64,000 nt of DNA from Nannobrachium achirus (Eukaryota > Chordata > Actinopteri > Myctophiformes > Myctophidae), in contig OY997650.1 of NCBI GenBank assembly GCA_963921795.1, positions 21,299,522-21,363,521 of the forward strand, given 5' to 3'. Shown piece after piece: positions 15,060-26,245 of this stretch. The notes under the pieces are model-generated. The model was not told the DNA's origin. It was given only the letters and a program-made list of their open reading frames with translations, and made no database searches. The number at the start of each line of letters is the position of its first letter. The stretch's first letter is position 1. A program made the translations under genes and the position numbers.

Positions 15060-15416
15060 TACTGTGGGAGTAGTCTCGCGTAGCCAGACAACTATGCCAC
15101 AATCTCTGAATGCTATATAGAGTCTGGAACAGCAGATCCCGAACGGCGAGTATCGAAAACGGGCATTAACGTTCAAAAAAATATATATTTTAAAATGTCA
15201 TTTCTGCTAAGCAGCAAGCTAAACATGTTTATATGATTTTTATTTATATAATGATAAATGTGTGTGATGTGAGACGGAAACGGAAGTGACGTGGGGGCTT
15301 CACTTCCGCTTCATCTTCGCACTCATCATTTCTTCCCCGGTCTGCCAGACTGTATGCCGGGAGCATTTGACCAAATCGCGGAGGCAACCGTCTGGCCACG
15401 CGAGACTACTGTGGGA
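15060..15416. mobile_element. TIR element (AGTCTCGC...GCGAGACT) with direct-repeat flanks
   Basis: The inverted termini AGTCTCGCGTAGCCAGAC (from about 15071) and GTCTGGCCACGCGAGACT (to about 15406) enclose ~340 bp. ACTGTGGGAG directly flanks both sides, giving a ~9-10 bp target-site duplication. A relative with termini AGTCTCGCATGGCCAGAC lies at 58312-58887. No transposase is present; it is non-autonomous. Confidence 0.7.
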
Positions 15417-17656
15417 GCATCGATCAAGAGGACGTCCCACACCTACCTACGATGTACTAAGAAAGATGCTGGTACAGAAAGCACAAATGAGCTGGCAAGA
15501 TGTACTGTATGGAGAACCGAGATGACTGGAGATGCCGATGGAGGGCTTGTCTGAGGACAACGTAGAGAGAGAAGCATGCCAGTTTTTGTCAATTGACACA
15601 TTTTCACTGAAGCATATACTAGTTTTAAAAGTGTTATTCTTCTGATAACAGAAACATTTTCCAAGGTATTAGAATTATTTTGTTTACAGGAGTTGGAACT
15701 TGAGTCAAGGCAATGTGCCTCACCTAAATATGGATGTCAAGATGACTGGCGTCATAGACTGGCCACATGAAGCCACATCTTTAATTGGACTTTAATTGGT
15801 CTTGTTTAATAGATGTATAAAAAAGTAAGCAGAATGCAGAGAAAAGCTACTGTATGACTTATTTAAAACTAGACCAGGTCAACCTGGTTGTGCCAGACCC
15901 CCTGTCTGTCATCATCATTTATGACATCATACCTTTTGTAGGCATGTCATCATCATGTCATCATCATATATACCCTTTATATAGAAAACCCGGACCGACA
16001 GACATTTGCTTATGTAGGCCCACCCATTTCATGGGTCTGGCAACTATGCAATTCTGGGAAATTGCGGGTGTGGTTGCCTATATATATTGTAGCCAAATTG
16101 TCATGTGAAGCTTGGCCAATCCTCGAGCTACAGTAGCACCACTCCCCCATTGAACCCATGGACTTACTATTTATAGTCTGGATTGTTTATCAGGAAAATA
16201 ATAATAACTAGAAAGATGCAATTTTAAATTGCGAGTGTGGTTGCTGACGGTTGCTGACTATATTCTACAAAGCTAACTGTCAAGTGAAGCTCGACCAATT
16301 GATTCCTATTGATTCCCACTCCCATTGATTCCCTCCCTATTGATTCCCTATTGATTCCCTATCCCTGCCATTTCCAATGGCAGCGGAAAAACTTACCCTA
16401 GAGGTCTATAAACAGTTACCCTAGAACTCTATAAAGTTTCCCTAGGATTATAATGTGTTGCCCTGTTGGGCAACCACACTAACTAGAAATACTGATCCTA
16501 CGAAACAGTGTGGGCTCGCATGGAACACCATGTAGCCTATGGGCATAAAGATCTACCCAACGGGGACTCCAACATGGAACACCATATGGACATAAAGATA
16601 TGCCCAATGGGCACTCGAACATTACCTCTGAGACTCAGTATCTGAGGGATTGAATGGGTCTCGATCTCTTCCTCTCTCTCCAGACTCGTTTCCCATTGGA
16701 AATGCATTGGGTGCTTAAAGTTAAATATTTCATATTTCTTTGTACTGTCGTCCAGTTTTGAGGCGAATAAATGTACTATATAAAGATTTTGGAGAACATA
16801 CTACTTCTTCTGAACGTTACTTCTGAGACTCCTACATTCATTCCCTCAAATACTGAGGGATTGAATGGGTCTCTCCAGACTCATTTCCCATTGGAAATGC
16901 ATAGGGTGCTTAAAGTTAAATATTTCAAAAACTACAAAAGATTTCATGTGAGAATACTGCTTCCTGATTGGCTAAGTTGACTGTAATCATTTTTGGTGCT
17001 TCCTGATTGGCTATGTTTACGCAATGTTTGTGTTCCGGACTAGTGCCACAATAAAATGTAAATCACACCTGGTGTGAAGTGAGCAGTGATATTTATGAGT
17101 CAAATTTCATCAAGTGTCCTGCTAGCAAATCACAGCGCGCCCTGCGAAGCTTGGCCAATGGTACCCTGGGCGTACGACAAACGTTGAGCCGTTTGTGCCA
17201 AGATGTAGGCCACGCTTCAGTTTACTTTAGACATTTTTAGGGAACTGGACAAAGCCAGATGTTGTTGTTGTCATTCCAGGAGCACCGCTCAATTCATTTC
17301 ATACAGTTATCAAATAATACAGTGATAACAGTAGATATCTTCTGTGGAAGCACACTCAAAGAGTTGAGTTGTTGTATTTCCCTCTTAGCCCAGAATTTAA
17401 CTTTAAGAATGCCAGTAAATGGCAACCCAAGTATTCATATAACTATTTATATTCTTCATTGAACAGAATACTGGGGTTCAGGTGCACTAACACAATTATA
17501 ATGTTTCTAATAACTAAAGTTAGCATTTAAATATTATTATGAGGAGGAGCAAAATGTTTAACATTAGGTCATGAAAGTAATGGCTACAGAAAATTAGGCT
17601 TTAAATATTTAAAAACATCCAAAATCTGTATGAAAAAGAAACCTGGCGCTTTAGCT

Positions 17657-17657
17657 C

Positions 17658-17696
<39 letters not shown>

Positions 17697-17697
17697 G
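17657..17697 (+). repeat. (CAGA)n microsatellite
   Basis: About ten CAGA tetramers in a row are followed by a duplicated 'ACACACAGTATCCTCAGA' phrase at about 17703-17740. Confidence 0.9.
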
Positions 17698-18795
17698 AGA
17701 GACACACACAGTATCCTCAGACACACACAGTATCCTCAGAGACCTTGTCATATAAGGTTCAAATCATGCCGTAGAAATTAAAAATGGTCACTCCATATCA
17801 GCTTGAGAGTGATTCTAGCTCTGCCGCTGGTCAGGTGAAAATAAGCAGCTATCTACGGTATGTTCCTCGGGTTCTATGTTACTTACAACCCTAAGACGAA
17901 CCCTAACTTTAAGGTATGTAAGCAGGGAACATAGAGAACATAGAACCCAGGGAACATAGCAATTACAAATAGGTGCCAGCGGTGGTACGCCAGCCAGATT
18001 CATGCATGCAGAGAAGCAACATTACAGGAGAGCATAATGAAAGACTTGAAGAAGTCAGAAGAGAAGTGTGCAGAGATGTGCAAGCCAAAGTTACATAAGC
18101 AAACACTTTCAGCACTGTGAAGCTGAAGCATATACTGTAGGGTAATTTTGTGGATTATTGAATTTTGGATGAGACGGTTCAGACAGTGGGTTGAGCATGG
18201 GACTGTTAAGACCGTGACACCACACGAATGTATTATCTGCTCCGCTCTTGAATGTCATGCTTGAGCTATTGTCTTCATCTTACAGTATGTGAAATGAACT
18301 GCTAAAAAGGCAAAGATGACACAAGGACTTCCAACTCCAAGTACTCTGATCATTTACACCAAAGATACACCATGGACGGGGGCGGGGGCAGTCGCTCCTT
18401 CTAAACAGGTACTGCACTACGTACTCTAACACCAGGTCCTGCACTCGTAACTACTAAAAAAAAGACAATACAAACTTCATAGCACAAAAACACAAAAAAA
18501 CATTGCCAGTAATATTAAAGTTATAAATGCAGTACCAGTTTGGCAGCGGATACTATGACATCAGTAGCCTACCCTTGTCAGAGTACTTGGGGGCCAGTCT
18601 ATGATGTCAGTCATGTTTGACACTAACTTGGGAGATTTCAGGATCTCCATACACACACACACATACATTTCCAGATATAGAGAGAATATTTTAGATTACC
18701 CAGCCTCATCCATTAATCCCATACTGTAAACTTTCCAATTCTGTTAGAATCAGCACAGTCAGTATGGATTTACTGTGTTCAGAGCATATTTGACA

Positions 18796-19519
18796 TTACC
18801 CCAGGTGAAGGAGTTTAAGTATCTCGGGGTCTTGTTCACGAATGAGAAATGGGAAGACGGAGAAGGAGATCAGCCTGAGAATCAGAGCAGCAGGAGCGGT
18901 ATTGCAGTCGCTGTCGTGACGAAAAAAGAGTTGAGCCAGAAGGCAAAGCTCTCTGTCTACCGAGCAATCTTCGTTCCTACTCTCACCTATGGTCATAAAG
19001 TATGGATCATGACCGAAAGTATAAGGTCGCGGGTACAAGCTGCTGAAATGTGTTCTCAGACCGGTGGCTGGCATCTCCCTTAGAGATGAGAAGTTCAGTC
19101 ACCCGAGATAGAACCGCTGCTCCTACAGATGTTTGCACTTCGTTTTGTCCGGATTCCTCTGACAGTTTCCCCAGTTCCTGGGGGAGGCACTGGTATCCAC
19201 TAGGAGGAGTAGAGAACTATGTAAAACTGCTTGTTGGTTGTACGCTTGGAAAGGAGTCAGCTTAGGTGGTTCGGTCATGTAGTACGGATGCCTCCCGAGC
19301 GTCTTCCTAGGAAAGTCCTCTATGCATGTCCCACTGGGAGGAAACCCTATGACAGACCAAAGATCAGATGGAAGGATTACATCTCCACACTGGCCTGGGA
19401 ATGCCTTGGGATACCCCAGAGGGAGTGGATGAAGTTGCTCATGATAGGAAACTCTGGAAATCTCAGTTGGAACTGACCCGATTCCGGATAAGCAGTTGAA
19501 GATGGATGGATGGATGGAT
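18796..19519 (+). mobile_element. Rex3/RTE-like LINE 3' fragment
   Basis: Frames in this block read VKEFKYLGVLFTNE, KELSQKAKLSVYRAIFVPTL, RSQLRWFGHVVRMPPERLPR and DYISTLAWECLGIPQREW. These are the C-terminal reverse-transcriptase tail of fish RTE-type LINEs. The block ends in an ATGG/GATG tetramer run (19502-19520), the usual Rex3-type tail. The frame is broken more than once, so this is a dead 5'-truncated copy. It interrupts duplicated DNA that is continuous in the neighbouring PITP units, so it inserted into unit 1. Confidence 0.8.
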
Positions 19520-19632
19520 GGTATTCTATAGATATGATATCTAGATGTTTTCTGATCTTTCTGGGCACACAGGTCATCTCACCAACTACATACATTAGCC
19601 TAGTGCTGCAGTACTGTATTGTAAGCAGGTTA

Positions 19633-20433
19633 CTAGTCACCCAAACCCACGCCTGTGTATTCACTGTTCTCCATAATATGATTTAGGTCATTCTTAATGT
19701 CCTCTTCCAGGCGACGTATATCCTCCATAGACATGTCAATCCATTTGTCAATCCAGCAAAACAGCCGTCTATGGAAGAGAGTAAACAAACGCTTTTGTTG
19801 CATCTGTATATATTCCTCTGTCTTGTTTTGGAAACCTCTCAACTTGACCAGGACTTTGACTAGCTTATAGACACACATATGAGGACACTTGGTGTCACTT
19901 GTGAGTTCTGTTTTCCAGTCAGGTCCCAGGGGCCCTCTTCCTGTCTTCTCTGACTCGAATATAGCAGGATCCGCATCAGGGTTGTAGTCTGCTCTTGGTA
20001 TTTGACTTCTGTCAGCAATGTTGATGTGAACAACTTCAACATTCTTCCATTCCTCTTCATCTAATCCGTACACATTATCCAATTCTCCCATGTCAGGCTT
20101 GTGCCATGTCTCAATCTTAATTAAAAAGCTGTCCTTCATACACTCGTTTGTAACAATAGTCTGACAGTAAGGATATGCATTCCATGCCTTCTCATGGAAA
20201 AGGGAAGATTTGGGCCAAAACCAACTAATAAATTTAGGCAAAGTCATGTGGTAGATCTTGTGTGTGTATTGTCCAGTCTCTCCATTTTTATCATAAGGCT
20301 CATTAGTTATCACTTCCACGCCCCGTCCTCCACCCGTCTCGCTCTTACTAGTTACAGCAGTCGCGTACAGCTGGCCCACCTGGTATTCCTCCACTGAAAT
20401 AGGAAGGACGACTCGATATTCTTTAATGATCAT
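19633..20433 (-). CDS. Class I phosphatidylinositol transfer protein, intronless copy 2
   Basis: A 266-aa uninterrupted frame with [71 protein letters not shown] and [21 protein letters not shown]. The role is as for copy 1: lipid exchange between membranes, with the headgroup contacts Thr/Lys in THK and Asn in WNAYPYC retained. The membrane-docking WW pair is replaced by LR (VKLRGFQNK). Compared with copy 1 a short deletion follows THKIYH. It lies in the same direction as copies 3 and 4, each with its own upstream CRE and TATA, so each is probably transcribed separately. The long intact frame despite many differences from copy 1 argues for selection. The alternative, a very recently silenced copy, is less likely. 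Confidence 0.87.
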   Translation of the reverse strand: MIIKEYRVVLPISVEEYQVGQLYATAVTSKSETGGGRGVEVITNEPYDKNGETGQYTHKIYHMTLPKFISWFWPKSSLFHEKAWNAYPYCQTIVTNECMKDSFLIKIETWHKPDMGELDNVYGLDEEEWKNVEVVHINIADRSQIPRADYNPDADPAIFESEKTGRGPLGPDWKTELTSDTKCPHMCVYKLVKVLVKLRGFQNKTEEYIQMQQKRLFTLFHRRLFCWIDKWIDMSMEDIRRLEEDIKNDLNHIMENSEYTGVGLGD

Positions 20434-20550
20434 TCTGACTGTTGTTTACAGTCCAAAACAACATGCAGAACAGTATGAACCCAAAAAAACATTGGTGTTG
20501 TTCATGATAGTTGCCTCAAACTGTAGGTCTTGCTCTATGTCTAAAGGCAT

Positions 20551-20610
20551 CTGCACCATATATATTTGACCAAGTTCTATGCTGACGTAACACAAACCAT
20601 TGCCTTATAA
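20551..20610 (-). promoter_or_regulatory. Putative promoter of PITP copy 2 (CRE plus TATA)
   Basis: Minus strand: GGCAATGGTTTGTGTTACGTCA (CRE TTACGTCA at 20583-20590; the string AACACAAACCATTGCC at 20589-20604 on plus) is followed by AAATATATATGG (TATA, 20557-20566) about 125 bp before the start codon. It is shared with copies 3 and 4 and, in part, with copy 1 and the USP2-like gene. Confidence 0.55.
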
Positions 20611-20691
20611 GGCCATGGGCATTGTATGCGCAACATATTCCCATGGCTAGTGATACACTAGTGATATACCAGCAATAGGCCCAGCGTGATC

Positions 20692-21218
20692 TAGGTAGAT
20701 CAATCAGAAGCAGGTGGGGTGGTGGGTCTTTTTGTAACCCAGGGTGTGTTCGGATATAGGAAATGAGGGCCCTCTGGTCGTTTGTTTATTCAAACCCACC
20801 CTAGATTGTGAAGTCCCGAAAAGGACTCACTGTAATTGGCCATTTGTCACTTTGAGTGGCATTTTGCCTATCGCACTTCCGCACTCCCTTTTTTACAGGT
20901 CACTCCAATGAACTGCAGTGCAGAATGAGGTATCTAGGTCTTTATATCATAGATATAAAAAGCTAGATACCTCATCCACCACTGAAGTTCATTGGAGCGA
21001 CGTGCAACAACTGGAGGCCGGACATCCGGAGACCACGCTGCCAATAAAAGTGACTCCTGGCCAATCACAGTGCGTCTTTTCCGGGACTTATCAATTCAGT
21101 TCTACAGAGCTTTATCAGCACGTCTCCATCCAGTTCCGATGTTGCGCGGCTCAGCTGTTCTTAGAGGCTGCGTACGAAAAGACCCACCCCCACCTGCCTC
21201 TGATTGGCCTACCAACTT
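20692..21218. repeat. Long imperfect foldback, copy 1
   Basis: Two ~260-bp arms meet at a tight palindrome centred near 20953 (AGGTATCTAGGTCTTTATAT facing ATATAAAAAGCTAGATACCT). The outer ends also pair: GTAGATCAATCAGAAGCAGG at left, CCTGCCTCTGATTGGCCTAC at right. Inner pairs include ACTCACTGTAATTGGCCA and its partner TGGCCAATCACAGTGCGTC. It sits upstream of PITP copy 2 and is duplicated with it. Confidence 0.75.
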
Positions 21219-21692
21219 CCGTTTCTCTGTGACGCACGTGGAAGTCACCGAGTCCCACAATGCATATGCCCCAGAGCCGAAGGAGGCGTCTACCTTTCTA
21301 TGTCTATGTTTATATCTATGCTCTGTATGCGCTGATCTGATCTGATCTGAATGCTACAGTACTTCCTGTTTACCATAATGTTCCTCACTAAACCTCACAG
21401 CGCCCTCTGCTGCCTTTTTACTGTCACAGGTCAGTTACAAAACTACAAAACAGTTTTTGGTTCTGCTGCTGGCATGCAGTAAGGTTTAAACTTTCCAATT
21501 CTGTTAGAACCAGCACATTCAGCATGGATTGTTTGTGTTCGGAGCATATATTTGACTGGGTAGATATATGGTGTTCTATGGCCATCCAGATCTCAAGTGC
21601 TGGGTTGATGTTTCTGGGCGCACACATATCTTACCAGAACGACATACATTAGTGTAGTGCTGCAGTACTGTACTGTAAGGAGGTTAGTTTCA

Positions 21693-22478
21693 TTAGTCAC
21701 CAAAACCCACGCCTGTGTATTCACTGTTCTCCATAATTTGATTCAGGTCATTCTTAATTTCTTCTTCCAGGCGACGTATATCCTCCATAGACATGTCAAT
21801 CCATTTGTCAATCCAGCAAAACAGCTGTCTATGGAAGAGAGTAAATAAGCGCTTTTGTTGCATCTGTATATATTCCTCTGTCTTCTTTTGGAAACCAAAC
21901 AACTTGACCAGGACTTTGACTAGCTTATAGACACACATATGAGGACAATTGGTGTCACTTGTGACTTCATTTTTCCAGTCAGGTCCCAGGGGCCCTCTTC
22001 CTGTCTTCTCTGACTCGAATATAGCAGGATCCGCATCAGGGTTGTAGTCTTCTCTTGGTATTTTACTTCTGTCAGCAATGTTGATGTGAACAACTTCAAC
22101 ATTCTTCCATTCCTCTTCATCTAATCCGTAAACATTATCCACCTCTCCCATGTCAGGCTTGTGCCATGTCTCAATCTTAATTAAAAAGCCGTCCTTCATG
22201 TACTCATTTGTAATAATGGTCTGACAGTAAGGATATGCATTCCATGCCTTCTCATGGAAAAGGGAAGATTTTGGAAAAATCCAACTAATTAATCTAGGCA
22301 AGGTCCTGTGGTAGATCTTGTGTGTGAATTGTCCAGTCTCTCCATCTTTATCATAAGGTTCATTAGTTATCACTTCCACACCCCGTCCTCTACTAGCTAC
22401 AGCAGTCGTGTACAGCTGGCCCACCTGGAATTCCTCCACCGAAATAGGGAGGACGATTCGATATTCTTTAATGATCAT
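21693..22478 (-). CDS. Class I phosphatidylinositol transfer protein, intronless copy 3
   Basis: A 261-aa uninterrupted frame, close to copies 2 and 4. It has a short internal deletion after QLYTTAVAS: the ETGGG segment is missing and the text continues [57 protein letters not shown] and [20 protein letters not shown] are kept. The docking WW pair is LF (VKLFGFQKK). In related PITPs the deleted stretch is part of a surface loop, so lipid binding could survive. It starts at the ATG of MIIKEYR, as in the other copies, and its upstream CRE/TATA block is at 22630-22680. Confidence 0.86.
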   Translation of the reverse strand: MIIKEYRIVLPISVEEFQVGQLYTTAVASRGRGVEVITNEPYDKDGETGQFTHKIYHRTLPRLISWIFPKSSLFHEKAWNAYPYCQTIITNEYMKDGFLIKIETWHKPDMGEVDNVYGLDEEEWKNVEVVHINIADRSKIPREDYNPDADPAIFESEKTGRGPLGPDWKNEVTSDTNCPHMCVYKLVKVLVKLFGFQKKTEEYIQMQQKRLFTLFHRQLFCWIDKWIDMSMEDIRRLEEEIKNDLNQIMENSEYTGVGFGD

Positions 22479-22629
22479 GCTGACTGTTGTTTACAGTCCA
22501 AAACAACATGCAGAACAGTATGAACCCAACTCTTACTGAAGTTGACAGCCATTAAAGGAAAATGTTGGTGCTGTTCATGATAGTTGCCTCAAACCGTAGG
22601 TCTTGCTCTATGTCTAAAGGCATATGCAC

Positions 22630-22682
22630 CACATATATTTGACTGAGTTCTATTCTGACGTAACACAAACCATTGCCTTATA
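22630..22682 (-). promoter_or_regulatory. Putative promoter of PITP copy 3 (CRE plus TATA)
   Basis: TGACGTAA lies at 22656-22663 on plus (TTACGTCA on minus), the string AACACAAACCATTGCC overlaps its end, and AAATATATGTGG is at about 22629-22640. Order and spacing match copy 2; the TATA-like stretch is slightly weaker. Confidence 0.5.
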
Positions 22683-22741
22683 ACGCCATGGGCATTGTAT
22701 GCGCAACGTATTCCCATGGCTAGTGATACACTAGTGATATA

Positions 22742-23292
22742 CCAGCAGTAGGCCCAGCGTGATCTAGGTAGTCCAATCAGAGGCAGGTGCGGTGGCGGGT
22801 CTTTTCGTAACCCAGGGTGTGTTCGGATATAGGAAATGAGGGCCCTCTGGTCGTTAGTTTATTCAACCCACCCTGGATTGTTACAAGTCCCGGAACGGAC
22901 TCACTGTGATTGGCCAGTAGTCACATTGAGTGGCATTTTGCCTATCGCACTTTCGCACTCCCTTTTTTACACGTCACTCCAATGAACTGCAGTGCCGAAT
23001 GAGGTATCTAGGTCTTTATATCCATAGATATAAAAAGCTAGATACCTCATCCACCACTGAAGTTCATTGGAGCGACATGCAACAAGTGGAGGCCGGACGT
23101 CCGGGAGTGCTGGAGACCATGCTGCCAATCAAAGTGACTACTGGATAATCACAGCTCGTCTTTTCCAGGACATAGGTCCTACAGAGCTTTATTAGCACAT
23201 CTCCATCCAGTTCCGATGTTGCGCAGCTCAGCTGTTCTTAGAGGCGGCATACGAATAGACCCACCCCCACCTGCCTCTGATTGGCCTACCAA
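22742..23292. repeat. Long imperfect foldback, copy 2
   Basis: Same structure as 20692-21218: outer text GTCCAATCAGAGGCAGG at left, CCTGCCTCTGATTGG at right, with a central palindrome near 23020 (AGGTATCTAGGTCTTTATAT facing its partner). It has small indels relative to copy 1. Confidence 0.75.
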
Positions 23293-23790
23293 CCTCCGTT
23301 TCTGTGACTCACGTGGAAGTGGGAAACGACCGGTCGCCGAGTCCCACGATGCATATGCCCCAGAGCCGAAGGAGGCGTCTATCTTTCTATGTCTATGTTT
23401 ATATCTATGCTCTGTACTGCGCCGATCTGATCTGAATGCTACTTCCTGTTTACCATAAGAGCACATGTTCCTCACTAAACCTCACACCGTCCTATGCTGC
23501 TTTTTTTACTGTCACAGCTCAGGTACAAAAGAGTTTTTGGTTCTGCTGCTGGCATAGTGTAAGGTTTAAACTTTCCAACTCTGTTAGAACCAGCACATTC
23601 AGTATAGATTTGCTTGTGTTCTGAGCATATTTGACTGGGTAGATATATGGTGTTCTATGGCTATCTCTGTTTTCTGATCTTGAGTGCTGGGTTGATGTTT
23701 CTGGGAACACAACTCATCTCACCAGGAACTACATACTGTACATTAATTAGTGTAGTGCTGCAGTACTGTACTGTAAGGAGGTTAGTTTCA

Positions 23791-24588
23791 TTAGTCACCC
23801 AAACCCACGCCTGTGTATTCCCTGTTCTCCATAATCTGATTCAGGTCATTCTTAATTTCTTCTTCCAGGCGACGTATATCCTCCATAGACATGTCAATCC
23901 ATTTGTCAATCCAGCAAAACAGCTGTCTATGGAAGAGAGTAAATATGCGCTTTTCTTGCTTCTGTATCAATTCCTCTGTCTGCTTTTGGAACCCAAACAA
24001 CTTGACCAGGACTTTGACTAGCTTATAGACACACATATGAGGACACTTGGTGTCACTTGTGAGTTCTGTTTTCCAGTCAGGTCCCATGGGCCCTCTTCCT
24101 GTCTTCTCTGACTCGAATATAGCAGGATCTGCATCAGGGTTGTAGTCTGCTCTTGGTATTTGACTTCTGTCAGCAATGTTGATGTGAACAACCTCAACAT
24201 TCTTCCATTCCTCTTCATCTAATCCGTAAACATTATCCACCTCTCCCATGTCAGGCTTGTGCCATGTCTCAATCTTAATGAAAAAGTCCTTGATTAACTC
24301 ATTTGTAACAATAGTCTGACAGTAAGGATATGCATTCCATGCCTTCTCATGGAAAAGGGAAGATTTTGAAGAAATCCAACTAATTAATTTAGGCAAGGTC
24401 ATGTGGTAGATCTTGTGTGTGTATTGTCCTGTCTCTTCATTTTTATAATAAGGCTCATTAGTTATCACTTCCACACCCCGTCCTCCACCCGTCTCGCTCT
24501 TACTAGCCACAGCAGTCGCGTACAGCTGGCCCACCTGGTATTCCTCCACTGAAATAGGGAGGACGATTCGATATTCTTTAATGATCAT
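23791..24588 (-). CDS. Class I phosphatidylinositol transfer protein, intronless copy 4
   Basis: A 265-aa uninterrupted frame. It reads [41 protein letters not shown], then [20 protein letters not shown] with a one-residue deletion relative to copies 2 and 3, [24 protein letters not shown] (docking WW replaced by LF) and [21 protein letters not shown]. The function expected from the family is phosphatidylinositol/phosphatidylcholine transfer. It is the last unit of the tandem array, and its upstream CRE/TATA block is at 24787-24840. Confidence 0.87.
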   Translation of the reverse strand: MIIKEYRIVLPISVEEYQVGQLYATAVASKSETGGGRGVEVITNEPYYKNEETGQYTHKIYHMTLPKLISWISSKSSLFHEKAWNAYPYCQTIVTNELIKDFFIKIETWHKPDMGEVDNVYGLDEEEWKNVEVVHINIADRSQIPRADYNPDADPAIFESEKTGRGPMGPDWKTELTSDTKCPHMCVYKLVKVLVKLFGFQKQTEELIQKQEKRIFTLFHRQLFCWIDKWIDMSMEDIRRLEEEIKNDLNQIMENREYTGVGLGD

Positions 24589-24786
24589 GCTGACTGCTGT
24601 TTACAGTCTAAAACAACATGTACACTTGTACAGTCTAAAACAACATGTACAGTCTAAAACAACATGCAGAACAATATAAACGTATAAAAGTTGACAGCCA
24701 TTAAAGGAAAACATTGGTGTTGTTCATAGTTGTCCCTGATAGCTGTCCTGAACTGTAGGTCTTGCTCTATGTCTAAAGGCACCTAC

Positions 24787-24840
24787 ACCATATATATTTG
24801 ACCAAGTTCTATGCTGACGTAACACAAACCATAGCCTTAT
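24787..24840 (-). promoter_or_regulatory. Putative promoter of PITP copy 4 (CRE plus TATA)
   Basis: TGACGTAA lies at 24815-24822 on plus, the string AACACAAACCATAGCC overlaps it, and AAATATATATGG lies at 24787-24800. A small tandem repeat of 'CAGTCTAAAACAACATGTA' lies between this block and the start codon (about 24604-24668). Confidence 0.5.
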
Positions 24841-25762
24841 AACACCATGGGCATTGTATGGGCATTGTATGCCCATGGCTATTGGCTAGTACACTAATGT
24901 GATGGCCATACCAGCAGCCACCAGTCAGTAAAACATGGTGGATGTAATAAAGGAGGTTCTTCAATCCGGTGCAACACATTAAATTATTTTTTTCAGGGTA
25001 GGGGTATCTGTGAAACACAGTATACACACAGTATGAATGCTTCAGCAGTAGTTTATGCAGGACACAATTGAGTCTAGCCCCGCCCAGCTTGTCAGCTGTT
25101 CCTCACTAAACCTCACAGTGCCCTCTGACCGCACATCATAGACTGGGCTGTTGTTGTCACCTTTCCTTTCTTTTACTCTGTATACTGTACCTGGCTCTCC
25201 CAATATGACTGGACTTCTCCCAGGCCCACCTCTCGCCCTCATGTTACGGATGAGGACTCAAGGTTTTTTGTCAAAGTGAGCTTTTCCCTGAGCTGTCCCC
25301 TTGTCTGCTGTACTGGCACTCTGGCAGCCATCTGGTATGCTTCTTATATCCTCTTCTTCCAGCGACTCACATAGTCCTCACGTAGACTCGTCAAAAATTT
25401 GGGTGAATGCCAGCTGTCCCCAAATTCTTTCCCCTCCTGACACACTCTGGAACAGAGCAATGAAACATGTATCCCACTGAACTCGCAGTCCATATACTGT
25501 AACAGTTTAGTTACAACAATATACGGTAAGAGTTATTTGCCCCTCCATACATCCATCAACCGCTTATCCAAAATCGGGTCGCCGGGGTAACAGTTCCAAC
25601 AGATTTCCAGCGCTCTCTCTCCTGAGCAACATTATCCACTTCCTCCGGGGGAATCCCGAGGTGCTCCTCGGCAGTGTGGAGATTTAGTTCCTCCATCTGG
25701 TCTCTCTAGGACCTAGAGAGACGCTTGGGAGGCATCCGTACTAGAACCATCTAAGCTGACTC

Positions 25763-26172
25763 TAAGGCCACATTCTCATAATATAATTCGGTTTAGTCGT
25801 GCGAATGGGAGGGGTGAAGTTGCCACATTCTTGCATATTTAATTGATACGTTTGCCCTCACACTGCACATTGTCATCTGAAACAAGGAATCACTGAGTCC
25901 ACGTCTGTCCACGGGACATGTATGTATCCAAGCTGCATAATAATGCCTCCTCCATCTCCCTGTGTTTATTCATTCTTCAAGTTCAACTCACAATGTAACC
26001 GCAGGACCCCAGCAAAATTGCGGCGCAGGCGTTAAGCCTATTTATCTGCGGTCGACGGTCGCAAACGGGCGATCAAAAAATTAAACCAGCGGCGGCCGGA
26101 GGGACCAGACAACCAGACAGCAAATACTTTTAATAGCAAGATATGAATATCTACGAAGAGGAGGACGTCAAC

Positions 26173-26245
<73 letters not shown>

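Larger units (their letters stand above)
14698..18724. other. Repeat-rich intergenic DNA, no gene recognised
   Basis: It includes the TIR element at 15060-15416, MITE-like segments around 16050-16490 (GTGTGGTTGCC and its reverse complement GGCAACCACAC at the edges), local direct repeats near 16590-16720 and 16800-16925 ('CATTCCCTCAAATACTGAGG' type text with 'CATTGGAAATGCAT'), and a (CAGA)n tract at about 17657-17697. Nothing with coding-family character was seen on either strand. Confidence 0.5.
18725..25125 (-). repeat. Three tandem duplication units of ~2.1 kb, each with one PITP gene
   Basis: PITP starts at 20433, 22478 and 24588 are 2045 and 2110 bp apart, and the DNA between them repeats in the same order. 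'ACTTTCCAATTCTGTTAGAA' type text occurs at about 18731, 21488 and 23571. 'GTAGGTCTTGCTCTATGTCT' occurs at about 20523, 22599 and 24757. 'TTCCTCACTAAACCTCACA' occurs at about 21382, 23467 and 25090. Unit 1 is interrupted by a LINE fragment (18796-19519). Unit 3 lacks the long foldback found in units 1 and 2. Confidence 0.85.

Noticed and set aside
18160-18240. tRNA-like text (GTTCAGACAGTGGGTTGAGC) as a SINE head
   Set aside because: A-box resemblance is weak, no B-box was found at the right distance, and there is no tail repeat. A similar weak case near 36400 was also dropped.
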